From Doryteuthis pealeii (lineage: Eukaryota; Mollusca; Cephalopoda; Myopsida; Loliginidae), in NCBI GenBank assembly GCA_023376005.1, contig CM042143.1, positions 81,907,091 to 81,971,090 of the forward strand: a DNA stretch of 64,000 bases, read 5' to 3'. Below, one piece after another: positions 1-11,458 of the stretch. Positions within the stretch are counted from its first letter, which is position 1, and each line of letters opens with the position of its first letter. The position numbers and the translations under genes are program-made. The notes beneath the pieces were generated by a model. It searched no databases and had not been told where the DNA came from. It saw only the letters and a list, made by a program, of their open reading frames with translations.

Positions 1-171
1 TAAATCGCTTACAGTGGCTCTCCACTTCGGTTTAACTGAGGGCTAGTTCATTATAATTGAGCAGAAGTACATACTAATATGATTTTATTTGAATAGAATA
101 AGTTTTGAGGTGAAGAGAAAGTGAATTTTAAAATATCCCATCAAACAGGTAAAAAATACGAAAAACATTTA

Positions 172-244
172 GTACAGCTGTGGGGGAAATTTGGTACAGC
201 CGTGGGGGGGGGGCGTACAGCTGTGGGGGAAATTAGGTACAGCC
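172..244 (+). repeat. 22-bp tandem repeat, about 3.3 copies
   Basis: Three successive units begin with GTACAGCYGTGGGGG and are followed by a partial fourth. The middle unit has its GAAATTT replaced by a run of G. No gene or family is recognised around it. Confidence 0.7.
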
Positions 245-350
245 ATGTCGAAGTTTCATGTCATCAAACTCCAGTGCTGAGATATGACTTAAGATGGTTT
301 TAATGTGGGAGCACGACAGAAAGCAAACACCCTAGAGAGTGGTCCTAAAA

Positions 351-565
351 TACAGTGGTATCTTGACTTACGAGTTTAATTCCTTCTATATGTAACACAA
401 TTTTCTCGTATGTCAAATCAATTCCCCCATTGAAATAAAAGGACATGCCATCAATCCGTTCCAGCACCCCCAAGATATCCTAATTTTTTGTTACCTTTTT
501 TCGAATAAGAAGTAGCACTGTATTGTATGAAAACAGAATAGAATAGAATAGAATGAATTATGTAC

Positions 566-568
<3 letters not shown>
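351..568 (+). mobile_element. Tc1/mariner-type MITE, 5' half
   Basis: It starts with a CAGTGGTATCTTGACTTACG terminus and runs parallel to the more complete copy at 680-1109, sharing the CCATTGAAATAAA and ATGAATTATGT segments. It stops where a (TA)n array begins, so the 3' half is missing. Non-coding. Confidence 0.65.
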
Positions 569-611
<43 letters not shown>

Positions 612-619
612 TGTGTGTG

Positions 620-654
<35 letters not shown>

Positions 655-672
655 GTGTGTGTGTGTGTGTGT
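569..672. repeat. Compound microsatellite (TA)n-(GT)n-(CTGT)n-(GT)n
   Basis: About 40 bases of TA, then GT, about eight CTGT units and again GT. It separates the truncated MITE copy from the next copy. Confidence 0.95.
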
Positions 673-679
673 TTGGATA

Positions 680-1109
680 CAGTGGTACCTTGATTTACGA
701 GGTTTAATCGTTCCGCTCGCAACTCAATATCGAATCAATTTTCCCCATTGAAATAAACTGATATACCATTAATCTGTTCCAAACCCCCGAAAAAAACACC
801 TTAATTTTTTTGTTACGTTCTTTTATAAGAAAAATAGTTTTATTTTTTATAAAAACATAATAGAATACAATGTAATGAATTATGTGCTGCAATGTTTTTT
901 TATATTTATTATTCTATAAAAAATATTTTTCTTTTGCGTAATAAATTTGGAAACTTAAATGTCTTTAGTAAACTTATTGATATAAGTGTATCTAAAGCTC
1001 GCTGCTACTTCAAATTTTAGCTCTCAACACAAAGTAAAAATCGACCGAGTGCCGGCTCGTAACTTAGAATACCCGTAAGTTAAATCTTTCGTATGTCAAG
1101 GAACCACTG
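680..1109 (+). mobile_element. Tc1/mariner-type MITE, near complete
   Basis: The left end CAGTGGTACCTTGATTTACG is preceded by TA, and the right end reads GTCAAGGAACCACTG, an imperfect inverted terminal repeat. The interior is AT-rich and non-coding. Related copies lie at 351-568, 51373-51533 and 51567-52000. The short frames inside are not genes. A non-autonomous element mobilised by a Tc1/mariner-type transposase is the best reading; the TA target duplication is clean only on the left. Confidence 0.75.
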
Positions 1110-1876
1110 TGTATCATTTCCGTCATCATTCCCCCTGAGATAGATATCACATAAAAAAAATGTTGACTCAATTTTTTTCATGGAAAATTTTGTCCTTTAA
1201 TTACCGAATTTGTTTTATTAAAATCAAACGATTTTTTTGTGTACTTTTAAAAATCAGTAATTTTTCCTGTCTAAAAAGGTGTACGTATTTATTCATACAT
1301 ACTGTTAAATGAAGACATCAAATTAACGGGTCTTAAGATAAATAAATCTTGAAATTTAAGAAAAAATTAAAATGTCATAAATTTAGATACTAACAAATAT
1401 TAATATAGATGATCATAATTTAAGACATGTTAAATAATCCAATCATATTAATAAAAAAAACATCATTAAGATAAATGAAACAAAATTCACGAGAAAGAAT
1501 TAAAAATTCATATTCAATTAAAAGTTAACATATTAATGTAATGGAATCACAAAATTCAAGAAAGATAGAAAAACTAATGTATATTAAGTTGATAAATCAT
1601 AGAATTCAATAAAAATTGAAATACGTCAGAGAATTAACAAATTAATATTAAATTAATCATAATTCAAGAGAAACATTAAATTCACAGAATTATAATGAAT
1701 ATTAAGGTTTAAGGAATCATATCAAGGAAAAACTTTAAATGAAGAAACAAAAAATTGAACACTGTGGAATTCAAAGAAATTATCAAAAGAATCAAATCGT
1801 CGTATTTTAAGGGAAATGAATAACAGAATGTAAAAAAGATATATATCAAGGTCGTAAAATTGAAAGTCAATTCACA
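1110..1876. repeat. AT-rich stretch with degenerate tandem structure
   Basis: From about 1430 to 1800 the sequence recycles phrases such as AATCAT..AATTCAAGA and TTAATATTAA at roughly 50-60 bp spacing, suggesting an old, decayed tandem array. No coding potential is seen. Confidence 0.4.
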
Positions 1877-2793
1877 GGGTTTTTCTGAAAAATTGATATC
1901 ATTTGAGATGTACTGGATGTTTCAGAAAAACTAATATCATTTAAGATGTACTGGGTGTTTTCAGAAAAATTGACATTATTTGAAATGTACAGGGTGTTTC
2001 AGAAAAATTGATATCATTTGAGAGTACAGGTGTTTCAGAAAAAAATTGATATCATTTGAGATGTACTGGATGTTTCAGAAAAACTGATATCATTTAAATA
2101 TGTAACTGGGTGTTTCAGAAAAAATTGACATTATTTGAAATGTACAGGGTGTTTCAGAAAAATTGATATCATTTGAGATGTACATGGTGTTTCAGAAAAA
2201 CTGATATCATTTAAGATGTACAGGGTGTTTCAGAAAAAATTGGCATTATTTGAGATGTACAGGGCGTTTCAGAAAAATTGATATCATTTGAGATGTACTG
2301 AATGTTTCAGAAAAACTGATATCATTTAAGATGTACATGGTGTTTCAGAAAAATTGATATCATTTGAGATGTACGGGATGTTTCAGAAAAACTGATATCA
2401 TTTAAGATGTACTGGGTGTTTCAGAAAAAAATTGACATTATTTGAGATGTACAGGGTGTTTCAGAAAAATTGATATCATTTGAGATGTACATGGTGTTTC
2501 AGAAAAACTGATATCATTTAAGATGTACAGGGTGTTTCAGAAGTAATTGGCATTATTTGAGATGTACAGGGCGTTTCAGAAAAATTGATATCATTTGAGA
2601 TGTACTGGATGTTTCAGAAAAACTGATATCATTTGAGATGTACATGGTGTTTCAGGAAATTGATATCATTTGAGATGTACGGGATATTTCAGAAAAACTG
2701 ATATCGTTTGAGATGCACATGGTGTTTCAGAAGAATCGATGTGGGTGAGATGTACTGATGTTTCAGAAAAATTGATATAATTTCGTATTAATA
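1877..2793. repeat. 38-bp satellite with higher-order structure
   Basis: About 23 units of roughly 38 bp, each carrying TGTTTCAGAAAAA, then TGATATCATTT or TGACATTATTT, then AGATGTAC. Units fall into three types: A (ATTGATATCATTTGAG), B (ACTGATATCATTTAAG) and C (ATTGACATTATTTGAG). These mostly run ABC ABC AB. An eight-unit block of about 300 bp appears twice (about 2040-2345 and 2346-2650). The last units (2655-2790) are degenerate. No open frame runs through it. Confidence 0.9.
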
Positions 2794-3036
2794 GTAAAGT
2801 AAAGTCGGCGGGGTGTCATATTGTTGGTATCAGCCGGATAACGAGGGAGTCTATTCATTTTTCACAAGCGCTACATTAGTGAGATTGTTTTTTGCATCTG
2901 AAATGGAGCGACACACCTAGCGTCAGCTCCCAATTTTATCGCACAGATCCAAGCTGTGCTACTCATACGCTGAGTTGGTGAGGCCCGGTATCGAATCCGA
3001 AACCTTGTGATTCGTGAGCGGATACTCTACCGACAC
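2794..3036 (-). mobile_element. Family A tRNA-derived SINE
   Basis: On the minus strand it runs from the tRNA-like head through GTATGAGTAGCACAG to a tail ending in TTTACTTTAC. It is diverged and lacks the first bases of the head. Family A heads match an A box (TAGCTCAGTCGG) and a B box (GTTCGATACC); tRNA-derived SINEs of this sort are known from squid and octopus. Confidence 0.8.
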
Positions 3037-3251
3037 TTTTTAAATAAATACGGCACCTGGTCATCCAACCATGTCCTGACCAGGCTCTGTATGTGTCTAC
3101 AGAAGAACATCACTCATGAGCTCGTCCTTGCTTTTACAGCATGTTTCGTTCGTTTTACTGTAATGGTTTGTATGATAGGTTGTACGTGGCCGTACGGTTT
3201 CTTTTTTGTATGATGCTGCTTACAGCATTTGTTCAAGACAGTACGCAGCAT

Positions 3252-3256
<5 letters not shown>

Positions 3257-3308
<52 letters not shown>

Positions 3309-3465
3309 AAACTTATTGGTAAACTCTTGCGGTAAGAAAAAACCTGGCAAATAGTTTGATTGTAAAAATATACTACCAAGCATCACCTGGGGAATAAAAT
3401 GAAAAAAGAAAAGACCAAGAGGGTCATACCAACCGAAAATAATCGGTTAATACACTTGGCCAAAA

Positions 3466-3528
<63 letters not shown>
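3257..3528. repeat. (TA)n arrays at 3257-3306 and 3470-3528
   Basis: Two almost perfect TA arrays. The sequence between them (3307-3469) is single-copy in this window and has no recognised feature. Confidence 0.95.
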
Positions 3529-3532
<4 letters not shown>

Positions 3533-3555
3533 ACTAGGATTATCTAAAGCTAAAA

Positions 3556-3684
3556 AGTAAAAAGTGCTCAATACCTAAGTAGAGCAAATAATAAAGTTAA
3601 ACCTAATGAGTCAGATATACCTACTAACAGTTTCGTTAGTAGCTCATCAGGGCAAGAATTAGTAGGTATATCTGACTCATTAGG

Positions 3685-3689
<5 letters not shown>
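3556..3689 (+). repeat. Family E fragment containing a perfect 30-bp inverted repeat
   Basis: It begins with AAAGTGCTCAATACC, the family E signature, followed by AGAGCA. Arms at 3597-3626 and 3660-3689 are exact reverse complements (30 bp) around a 33-base loop. A (TA)n array starts directly after the right arm (3690-3754). Confidence 0.75.
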
Positions 3690-3754
<65 letters not shown>

Positions 3755-3758
<4 letters not shown>

Positions 3759-3990
3759 AACATTTTTTTAAAAACACAGATTCAAATAAAATGAGTAGTA
3801 TTTATTCAGCCAGCACTGCAGTGTTTCAATCTGTTTAGTAGAACTTCTTCGGGTCCTTTTGTTGATATAAGAAAAAGTAAAAAATTTATCACAGGATAAT
3901 AAGATGGCTGTCATTGGTTTGTTTAAGGCCCTGAAGAAGATCTACTAAACAGCATTGTATTTGAACCTGTGTTTTTTTTAAAAATGTTCA
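3755..3990. repeat. Nested foldback, family R
   Basis: Outer arms (about 3755-3786 and 3959-3990) and inner arms (3831-3856 and 3927-3952, with CTGTTTAGTAG facing CTACTAAACAG) give a hairpin of about 236 bp. The inner arm carries the CTGAAGAAG phrase also found in the R copies at 15880, 52745 and 60525. Confidence 0.7.
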
Positions 3991-4026
3991 CTATATTACA
4001 TACCGTCGGATTCACTTCCATTTTTC

Positions 4027-4027
4027 T

Positions 4028-4081
<54 letters not shown>

Positions 4082-4117
4082 TATATATATATAATATATA
4101 TATTATATATATATATT
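4027..4117. repeat. (CA)n followed by interrupted (TA)n
   Basis: About 25 CA units, then TA broken by AATA and ATTA. Confidence 0.95.
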
Positions 4118-5822
4118 ACCAATCCTTTACTTCTAATTCGGATTTGTTTTGTTTCATCCGCATCTTTTTTTTTCATTTCAGAAAATTGTTATCTTTACTT
4201 TCTTTCTTCCTTTCTTTCTTCCTTTTTTTCTTCCTTTCTTTCTTTCTTCATTCCCTTCATTCTTTATTTCCTTACTTCTTTCTTTCTTCCTTTCGTAGGT
4301 ACAAGTCTTTATATCTTCATACTTTTTTCATTTTTAATAATTCTTTTATTTTTCTTTCATTCATTTGTTTCTTTATTTAATTCTTCTTCTTCGACTTATT
4401 TTTTTCTTTATCATTAACTTCTGACTTAATTCTTTGATTTTTTAAATTTCCTAATCGCTACTTTCATTCTTTCCCTTTTCCTTCGTTTTTTAAAAAATTC
4501 TATGTTTCTTTAATGAAGTTTTTCTTTTCTTCATTTATATTTTATTAGTTCGTCAATTCTCACTCTTCTTCTTCTTCTTCTTCTTCTTCTTCTTCTTCTT
4601 CTTCTTCATGCATCGGTTTCCATTATGCAAATCTTGTACAAAATCAGCATGCTTAATTAAACGAGAAGTTGCGAAAACGAGACTCAGAAATACCTCTGCT
4701 TTGCCCAATCAGCTTTCGGTTTATTTCTTTAAAAACAAAATGAGGATTATTACACCGATTTTGATTTTTTTTTCTTGTTTTTTTTTCTTTCCTTCTACAA
4801 AATTGAATTATTATCAATCGACCAACTTTTTATGGTTGTTTATTTTAAACAATTTAGCTTATTTCAATTGTTACTTTTACCTTCTTTTTTAAAGTATTTT
4901 TCTATTTTCTTTAGATCAAGAAATGTTTATAGTTTATTTCCCTTTTTACTTGTATTTTTCTCATTTAAATCCTCTTCATTCGACTTCATCAATTTTTTTA
5001 AATATATATTCCTTATTTTTACCTGATTCTCTTTATTTTCATAATCTTTCATTTTTTTTAATTTTTAATACTTTTATGTCATTTTATTAAATCCATCCGA
5101 TTTGATTTAATTCTTTATATTTATTTTCTTTTTTAATTCTTTGTAGGGATTTAGTCATTCAATTTAAACTGTTTATTTGTCTTTTTTGTAAAATTTGTGT
5201 AAATCCTTCTTTTTCTTTTGTCTGATTTTATATTTTCAAATTTTATCAATTTATCTCTTATTTTTCCTGACTTTTTTTTTCCAGTTTTATATTTTTACTT
5301 GATTTTTTTTAAATCGAGGCACTCGTTTGAAATTCAATTAGCCAGTGAACTATTGTTTTACGAATAAACACATCGCTTTCAAATACAAAAAAGGACTAAA
5401 AATCATTCAATAAACTTCAAATAAGTCTTGGGAATAAAAAGAGGAGATCAATAGAAATATATTCGAATCTAATATGCAGTCACGAATGATCTCAGTCAAT
5501 AAATAATTAACTTGGATTAATTGCATACGTTTGGTTTGTTGGCAGATGAAGAAGATGTTCACTCAAATCGTTTACCGACAACACTTTATTTGTCTTCAGG
5601 AATATAATACCTTCTCTTTATTTTTATTGTGGCACATTTGTGATTTTTTTATTTGAAAGTTTGGTTAATAGGTTCTTTGATTTCTCTTTTTAACTTTTTG
5701 GTTTCTGATTTTTTGAATATATGAGTGTAATCTTAGGCTTTGCGAACTGGAAAAGGTACACAAAAAGTAGAAAGGATGAATTTGCCGGTTGAAATTCTAC
5801 TTAATATTGTATATGAAAACTG
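4118..5822. other. T-rich, gene-free stretch
   Basis: T- and TTC-rich on the plus strand, with a (CTT)n run at 4562-4608. The Phe/Leu/Ser-rich frames here simply reflect TTT and TTC content. Nothing else is recognised; 5331-5822 is AT-rich single-copy-looking sequence. Confidence 0.6.
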
Positions 5823-5915
5823 ATCTATCTATCTATCTATCTATTCGTCGGTTCACCTGATGCTGTATATATCTATCTATCTATATATCTGTTTGTTCGT
5901 CTGATGCTGTACATA

Positions 5916-5960
<45 letters not shown>

Positions 5961-6028
5961 TTCTTTTTTTTTTTCTTTCTTATGCAGTACACATCTATCT
6001 ATCTATCTATCTATCTATCTCTCTCTCT

Positions 6029-6092
<64 letters not shown>

Positions 6093-6151
6093 CTGATGCT
6101 ACACATATCTATCTATCTATATATATATATATATATATATCTATGCTATAC

Positions 6152-6182
<31 letters not shown>

Positions 6183-6369
6183 ATTATATATATATGATGC
6201 TATACATATCTATCTATCTATCGACATTTTATTCTTTCTTTCTGATGCTGTACATATCTATCTATCTATCTATTTATCTGTTTGTTCGTCTGATGCTGTA
6301 CATATCTATCTATTTTCTATCTATATGCTGCTGTACATATCTATATTTATTTATTTCTGATGCTGTACA

Positions 6370-6411
<42 letters not shown>

Positions 6412-6440
6412 CTTATCTGTCTATCTGTATATCTACACAT
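5823..6440 (+). repeat. Minisatellite of CTGATGCTGTACATA plus (TATC)n
   Basis: About ten copies of a phrase near TGATGCTGTACATATC, each followed by a variable run of TATC or TA, at 30-100 bp spacing. The array mixes a conserved anchor with expandable tetranucleotides. Confidence 0.8.
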
Positions 6441-7195
6441 TTTCTTTAACGTCAGAAACCAATATAATGCCAGAGTTTCGAGCATCACTTTTTTAACTAG
6501 TTGTAATATTTAGTTAGTATTTAGTCTTCTTTTTATTGATTAAAATTGACTTGTTACGAATAAATTTGCAGATGCTGCAATATTCTTAAACTAATTATAT
6601 TTTTACTGAATATTGGAAGTAATCAGATATGTGCATTGAAATACAATGGAACGAATATTAACAAGGGAAGTTTTCTAGGTGATCACCATTGTTGAAGGTT
6701 CAATCCCGAACTCTGTGATCTGTCAAATTTAGCTGAGCAAATGTGTTTTCTCACAGTGTACAAAAAGACAGTTTCATAAGTTAACTCTTAACACCCTGTT
6801 GAGATTTTTCTCAGTACAGAGCGTTCCTATAAGGATATATAAGAAAATGGCTAAAAATGACCTTTGTATCTAAAGTTACCTATTATTTCCCTTAAATCAA
6901 AGATTTCTACATACGTTTAATATTAAATTTAAACAAAGGCTATTGTTTGGGGCTGATTAGTTAAAACGAATGTGACTTCCAGCCGGGTGGAATGAGGTGG
7001 TATAGGACTTCAAGAGTTTTAATAGAAAAAACAAAAACACTTTGTAGAATAACACATTAAGTTTATTATCAAGGCTTAAATCATTTGTCCATCCCCTGAA
7101 AAAATGTACACCAGTGTCTGTCCCTACTATAGATGAAGGCGGCTAATTCATTTTTCGCAAGAAATTGACACTTGTCTCTATACATGCAGTGTGAG
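6441..7195. other. No feature recognised
   Basis: AT-rich sequence without repeat families, long frames or RNA-like motifs that I can identify. Confidence 0.5.
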
Positions 7196-7199
7196 CAGT

Positions 7200-7350
7200 C
7201 ATTTACCTAAACCATTCGCCACGGAAAGAATGCAACACAGGGTCAATTTTTAAGCAGTTTACTGCTGGTTTTAATTCAAAGTTTTACACCCATACATTGG
7301 TTGCCGTAACAAGGCGAGATAACCCATTATACCGCATTATTTACCCATAG
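7200..7350 (-). mobile_element. Family B SINE, degraded 3' half
   Basis: Matches the family B 3' region on the minus strand (ACACAGGGTCAATTTTTAAG, CGTAACAAGG, ATTTACCCATAGCTGG). The tRNA-like head is absent. Confidence 0.6.
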
Positions 7351-7352
7351 CT

Positions 7353-7463
7353 GGTGTAGCTTGACAAATGTCAGCTTCTCGCCTATGTGATCATCGCACC
7401 ATGGTTGCATAGGCGGGAAACTCACAATTATCTAGCACCGTTGACTTTATGTCTACGCTATTT

Positions 7464-7465
<2 letters not shown>
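7353..7465 (-). repeat. Family E fragment abutting (TA)n
   Basis: On the minus strand it reads AATAGCGTAGACATAAAGTC, then CAACGGTGCT and later TCGCCTATG-type phrases as in other E copies. CTCGCCTATG and CATAGGCGGG form a short inverted repeat inside it. Its family-E 5' part is replaced by the adjacent TA array. Confidence 0.65.
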
Positions 7466-7522
<57 letters not shown>

Positions 7523-7650
7523 ACAAATTTCATTAAACAAAACAGAAACCTTATCATTTTCAAGTTTTTTAAATTCTTTTTTACAAGCTTCCTAATAATT
7601 CTTTCGATCTTACCATCTTCAAAAGCATTAATAATTTTTCAGATGGAGCC

Positions 7651-7694
<44 letters not shown>

Positions 7695-7730
7695 TATATA
7701 TATAATATATATATATATTATATATATATG
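7466..7730. repeat. (TA)n, spacer, (CA)n and (TA)n
   Basis: TA at 7466-7517, CA at about 7650-7689 and interrupted TA to 7730. The spacer is AT-rich without recognised content. Confidence 0.9.
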
Positions 7731-8050
7731 CATTTTGTATTGGAGAAAGGAAAATAAAGTGCTCGATTACAGGTGTAAGAGCTATATTTATTACTAGAAG
7801 CGGCTACTCATTTTTGCCTGAGTAAGATGGGTAGCAAAGAATACATGATGTATTAATTTGTTTACTTCTGAGATTTACAAATGCTGGACATTTTAAAGTA
7901 GAATATTAATGCTATTTCTATATATAAATCAAATCTCCATTATTTTTGCACAAACACCAGGAATCGGGGATATTTAATGTGTATATATATTTACTTTGTC
8001 ATTATTTGTTTTATTTTCGTTGTTTCATCCAGAAATACACAACAGCTGCT

Positions 8051-8054
<4 letters not shown>

Positions 8055-8133
<79 letters not shown>

Positions 8134-8153
8134 CAGACAGACAGACAGACAGA
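8055..8153. repeat. (TA)n-(GA)n-(GACA)n compound microsatellite
   Basis: Three simple repeats in direct succession; the same TA/GA/GACA (or TGTC/TC/TA) combination recurs at 38765-38872, 42056-42142 and 55238-55350. Confidence 0.95.
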
Positions 8154-8545
8154 TGGTAATCTATACAATCGATGGCTTTTGTTACCACTGGTTTCAAAGC
8201 AGCACATTTTTCCTGTGTGAACATGTTCTGAATACCTAAACGCAAATCAGAAATCTTCAGATCGTTTCTGCACAGGAAAAAAAATCTTGCTATATTCTTG
8301 GACTAGAGAAACAACTATACAAGATCTACCACCATAAAATAAAGAATATTTTACAAGTATTATTATTATCACCTTACACGCACGAAGGGAAACTCACAGA
8401 TGAATATAAGAATAGCTCAACGGTATAAATAACAGAATATAAATTCTGATGTCATTTTTCCGAGGCACTTTGTCTGAAAATAAGCGGCTAATACGCTGCT
8501 TTGAAACCAGCGGTAACAAATGCCTTTGATTATATAGCTTACCGT
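8151..8545. repeat. Inverted repeat with about 50-bp arms
   Basis: The left arm (8151-8205, containing GGTTTCAAAGCAGC) pairs with the right arm (8494-8545, containing GCTGCTTTGAAACC) with several mismatches. The roughly 290-bp interior is not recognised. Confidence 0.65.
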
Positions 8546-9031
8546 ACTGTTGTAAATATACATAGGCAAACATGCACTTTAAAACACCTGATCATAATTG
8601 TTGGCAACTAAATGACTGCTGGTTTGAAAATGTCTGAAGCGAAGACGTACAAGTGTCGGAAATAATATTCTTCTGCCTAGAAGGGTATGTCTGCAGTCAT
8701 GTTAAGAGCATGACATGTCGTCAGATTTTAGCAATGACAGTCACTTATCCAGGATTTTGGCCCTAAGACATACGGATCTGATCTGTGTTGGCTCTTCGTA
8801 TCAGAAGATGCAGAAATGACAGCGAAAAGATGGACCAAATGTGACAAAAAGTTCAAGATTATTATGTTTTAGTCTTAGAGAAGATTAACAACGGCTCTTT
8901 GAACTCGGCGGATCTGTCTTTCGAGCTGTCTTTCGATCTATCTATCTATCTATCTCATTCCTACCCACTTAAAGCTGAGGTGACTAAGATCGCTGCCTAT
9001 TTACTCTTGTAGCAAATATTCCAGTCTACGT
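8546..9031. other. No feature recognised
   Basis: Single-copy-looking sequence apart from a short (TATC)n run near 8938-8955. Confidence 0.5.
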
Positions 9032-9125
9032 GGGAGGCGCTCCTGGTGTAAAGTATGCGCGCGTAGTGTTACGGTTATTGTCGTGGAAAGTGGACTCGAC
9101 TACCTGAGTTCAAATCTGGAACGAG
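9032..9125 (+). mobile_element. Family B SINE, tRNA-like head only
   Basis: Starts with GGAGGCGCTCCTGGTGTAA and keeps a B-box-like GAGTTCAAATC. It is diverged, and the body beyond the head is lost. Confidence 0.6.
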
Positions 9126-9342
9126 TTAATGTTAATTTCAAGATCGTCCCCATTTGGAAAGTTTGTTAAGCATTCTCATAGTTCACACATTCTTGTATTT
9201 GTAAAATCTTAAAACTGTTTCCAATATGGTTTAAAGTACTCATGGACTGTCAATTATCTACATCTAATGAATATTTCAGAAAAACTGGATTTATATTTTT
9301 TGAGTTAACAAAGTTTTAATTTTTGTTTTATAATATTGGAAG

Positions 9343-9345
9343 CTA

Positions 9346-9403
<58 letters not shown>

Positions 9404-9451
9404 TGTGTGTGTGTGTGTGTGTGTGTGGTTGTCTGTATGTCTGTCTGTCTG
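9343..9451. repeat. (TA)n-(GT)n-(CTGT)n compound microsatellite
   Basis: TA to about 9389, then GT with one slip, ending in CTGT units. Confidence 0.95.
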
Positions 9452-9796
9452 TAATTTAATAAAAATGAAATAACAAGTTTTATTGATGGGTGATGGTTAT
9501 TAAACCGACACTACATTACCCATCAATGAAATCTTTATAAAAGTACATGCTGTCGGATTCAGTTCCATTTTTCCTGATATATATTTTGTTAAAAATGATA
9601 GAAGCCAAATTATTTTTAATCTTTTTTTATTTATTATTCCTTTCAATCGTTCAAACAATTTTCTTAATGTTGTCATCTTGAAAAGAATTTATAAAACTTT
9701 TTAACTATTATCAAGGGTGTTTAAAAAAAAAAGGTTATTATGTCTAAATATTATCTAGGTTATCATTGCTTTGTTTGTTTCTTAATGTCCTGACTC

Positions 9797-9850
9797 CTAA
9801 AGTGGGTGGGTCGATATCAGCCGGACAGCGAGGGAGTCTATTCCCTTTAA
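9797..9850 (-). mobile_element. Family A SINE, 3' fragment
   Basis: Shares ATCAGCCGGACAGCGAGGGA and GTCTATTCCC with the 3' half of family A on the minus strand. Confidence 0.6.
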
Positions 9851-9930
9851 AAGGATTATTTCCGGAGAATTTCATCTTTAATCGCCAAATATATTTCTTC
9901 CGGTGGTTGTAGATTCGTTTTTGTTAATAA

Positions 9931-10180
9931 GTAAGTAAAGTCGACGTAGTGGCTTATTGTTGGCATTAGCTAAACAGCAAGGGAGTCTATCCGCTTTTCG
10001 CTAGCGCTAGACAAGAATGATAGTTTTTGCTGAAGTGCAGCGCCACACTTATCGTCAGTTCCCCCACTTTACCGTACAGATCAGTTTACCTAAACTGTGC
10101 GGCTCATGCGTTGATTAAGCGAGGACCGGTATCGAACACGGAATCTTGCGATTTCTACTGACTGAGCTAAACCAGCCCTG
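9931..10180 (-). mobile_element. Family A tRNA-derived SINE, full length
   Basis: It runs from the head (CAGGGCTGGTTTAGCTCAGT on the minus strand) to a tail ending in CTTTACTTAC. The A box is readable. Body substitutions and small indels show an old copy. Confidence 0.8.
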
Positions 10181-10444
10181 ATAAAATATCAGGTTTATTT
10201 TCATTCTATCTATTTAGAATTTCTTTTAATAAACTATTAATTCAAAAAGATGCATACAGCATGAAGAAAAGATAATCAGGTTTATGTTAAAACGATATTT
10301 TATGTTTTATATTTTATATACATAAAAGGCTATAGCCTCGAATTGGATTTTGTTTGAAATGGTAAAATCTAAAATACTCTAAAAACTTGAATAAAATATA
10401 TTAGAATAATCAACTTCATTCTATATAAAGAATCTGTGTAATTA

Positions 10445-10505
<61 letters not shown>

Positions 10506-10610
10506 AAGTAATATATATTTATTTACTATTATTAAATAATAGGTCTATCACAGATATTGAGCACTCTCCTAATAATACCCCAGAATTTGGCACACCACTA
10601 ACTCACCAAA
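10445..10610 (-). repeat. (TA)n and family E fragment
   Basis: TA at 10445-10502. A minus-strand AGAGTGCTCAATATCTG (10550-10575) is the family E signature in reverse orientation, again close to a TA array. Confidence 0.6.
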
Positions 10611-10637
10611 TGAAATAGTGATAACCATACACTGTTG

Positions 10638-10703
<66 letters not shown>

Positions 10704-10730
10704 CAACAGTGTATGGCTATCACTATTTCA
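10611..10730. repeat. 120-bp palindrome centred on (TA)n
   Basis: The left arm (TGAAATAGTGATAACCATAC then ACTGTTGTAA) and the right arm are reverse complements with one mismatch over 30 bp, and the centre is pure TA. The whole segment can fold into one uninterrupted hairpin. Confidence 0.9.
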
Positions 10731-10745
10731 TATATATCATCAGTT

Positions 10746-10748
<3 letters not shown>

Positions 10749-10833
<85 letters not shown>

Positions 10834-11004
10834 CATCAGTTCATACATATGTATCTTCTGTTCATATCTATGTTCTGTTCATATCTAACTATTTTCAGAT
10901 GTATTTATCTATTTTAGTCAGCTCATATCTATTTATCTATCTTTATATATGCATATATATGTGTGTATGTATAAATAGTTATATATATATATATATATAT
11001 ATAT
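10749..11004. repeat. (CA)n and (TA)n cluster with TCATCAGTTCATA repeats
   Basis: CA to 10780, TA to about 10833, several copies of a CAGTTCATA-like phrase, and a final TA array at 10980-11004. Confidence 0.85.
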
Positions 11005-11345
11005 AGGGGGGGGCATTTTCTTTCCTTACTCTCTATTCTTACTTTTCTCTTCTTCTTTTCTTTTTACTTCTTTCATCATATTTGTAATATTTTTTCCTTT
11101 TTCTCTTCTTTCCTCTAATTTGTTTCCATCATTTCGTTCCCTCCTGATTTCTCATTGCTTTATCTTCCTATTTTCCCTTCCTCATCCCCTAGTTTTCGCC
11201 TATTTTCTTTTCCCTTTCACTTTTCCTTTTCTCTTTCACCCCCTTTCTCTTTTTCTTTACTCGTTTCCCCTTCTCTCTTTCTTTCTCTATCTTTTCTTTC
11301 TTGCCAACTTTTTTTCTCTTGTTTTAATACTTGCGTCTAGATTAC
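11005..11345. repeat. Polypyrimidine tract
   Basis: The plus strand is almost entirely C and T (TTTCTCTT, TTTCCC), with few purines. Its open frames are compositional artefacts. Confidence 0.7.
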
Positions 11346-11454
11346 TCGAAACTGTTTCCCGCTGTTTGTGAATCTTACGAACACAAGAATTCATCATCCT
11401 GGCAGCAAAGATATAACAATGAGAAAGGTAACAACTGCAATTCATGTCTGCGTC

Positions 11455-11458
<4 letters not shown>

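Noticed and set aside
680..1109. LTR or gene in the 0.7-1.1 kb AT-rich segment
   Set aside because: Terminal sequences are inverted, not direct, and match three other MITE copies in the window.
1877..2793. CRISPR array
   Set aside because: Repeats are contiguous without unique spacers, units vary along their whole length, and the context is eukaryotic.
3141..3335. Tyrosine-isoleucine repeat proteins (YIYIYI), also at many other TA arrays
   Set aside because: Direct translation of (TA)n microsatellites, present in several frames and both strands.
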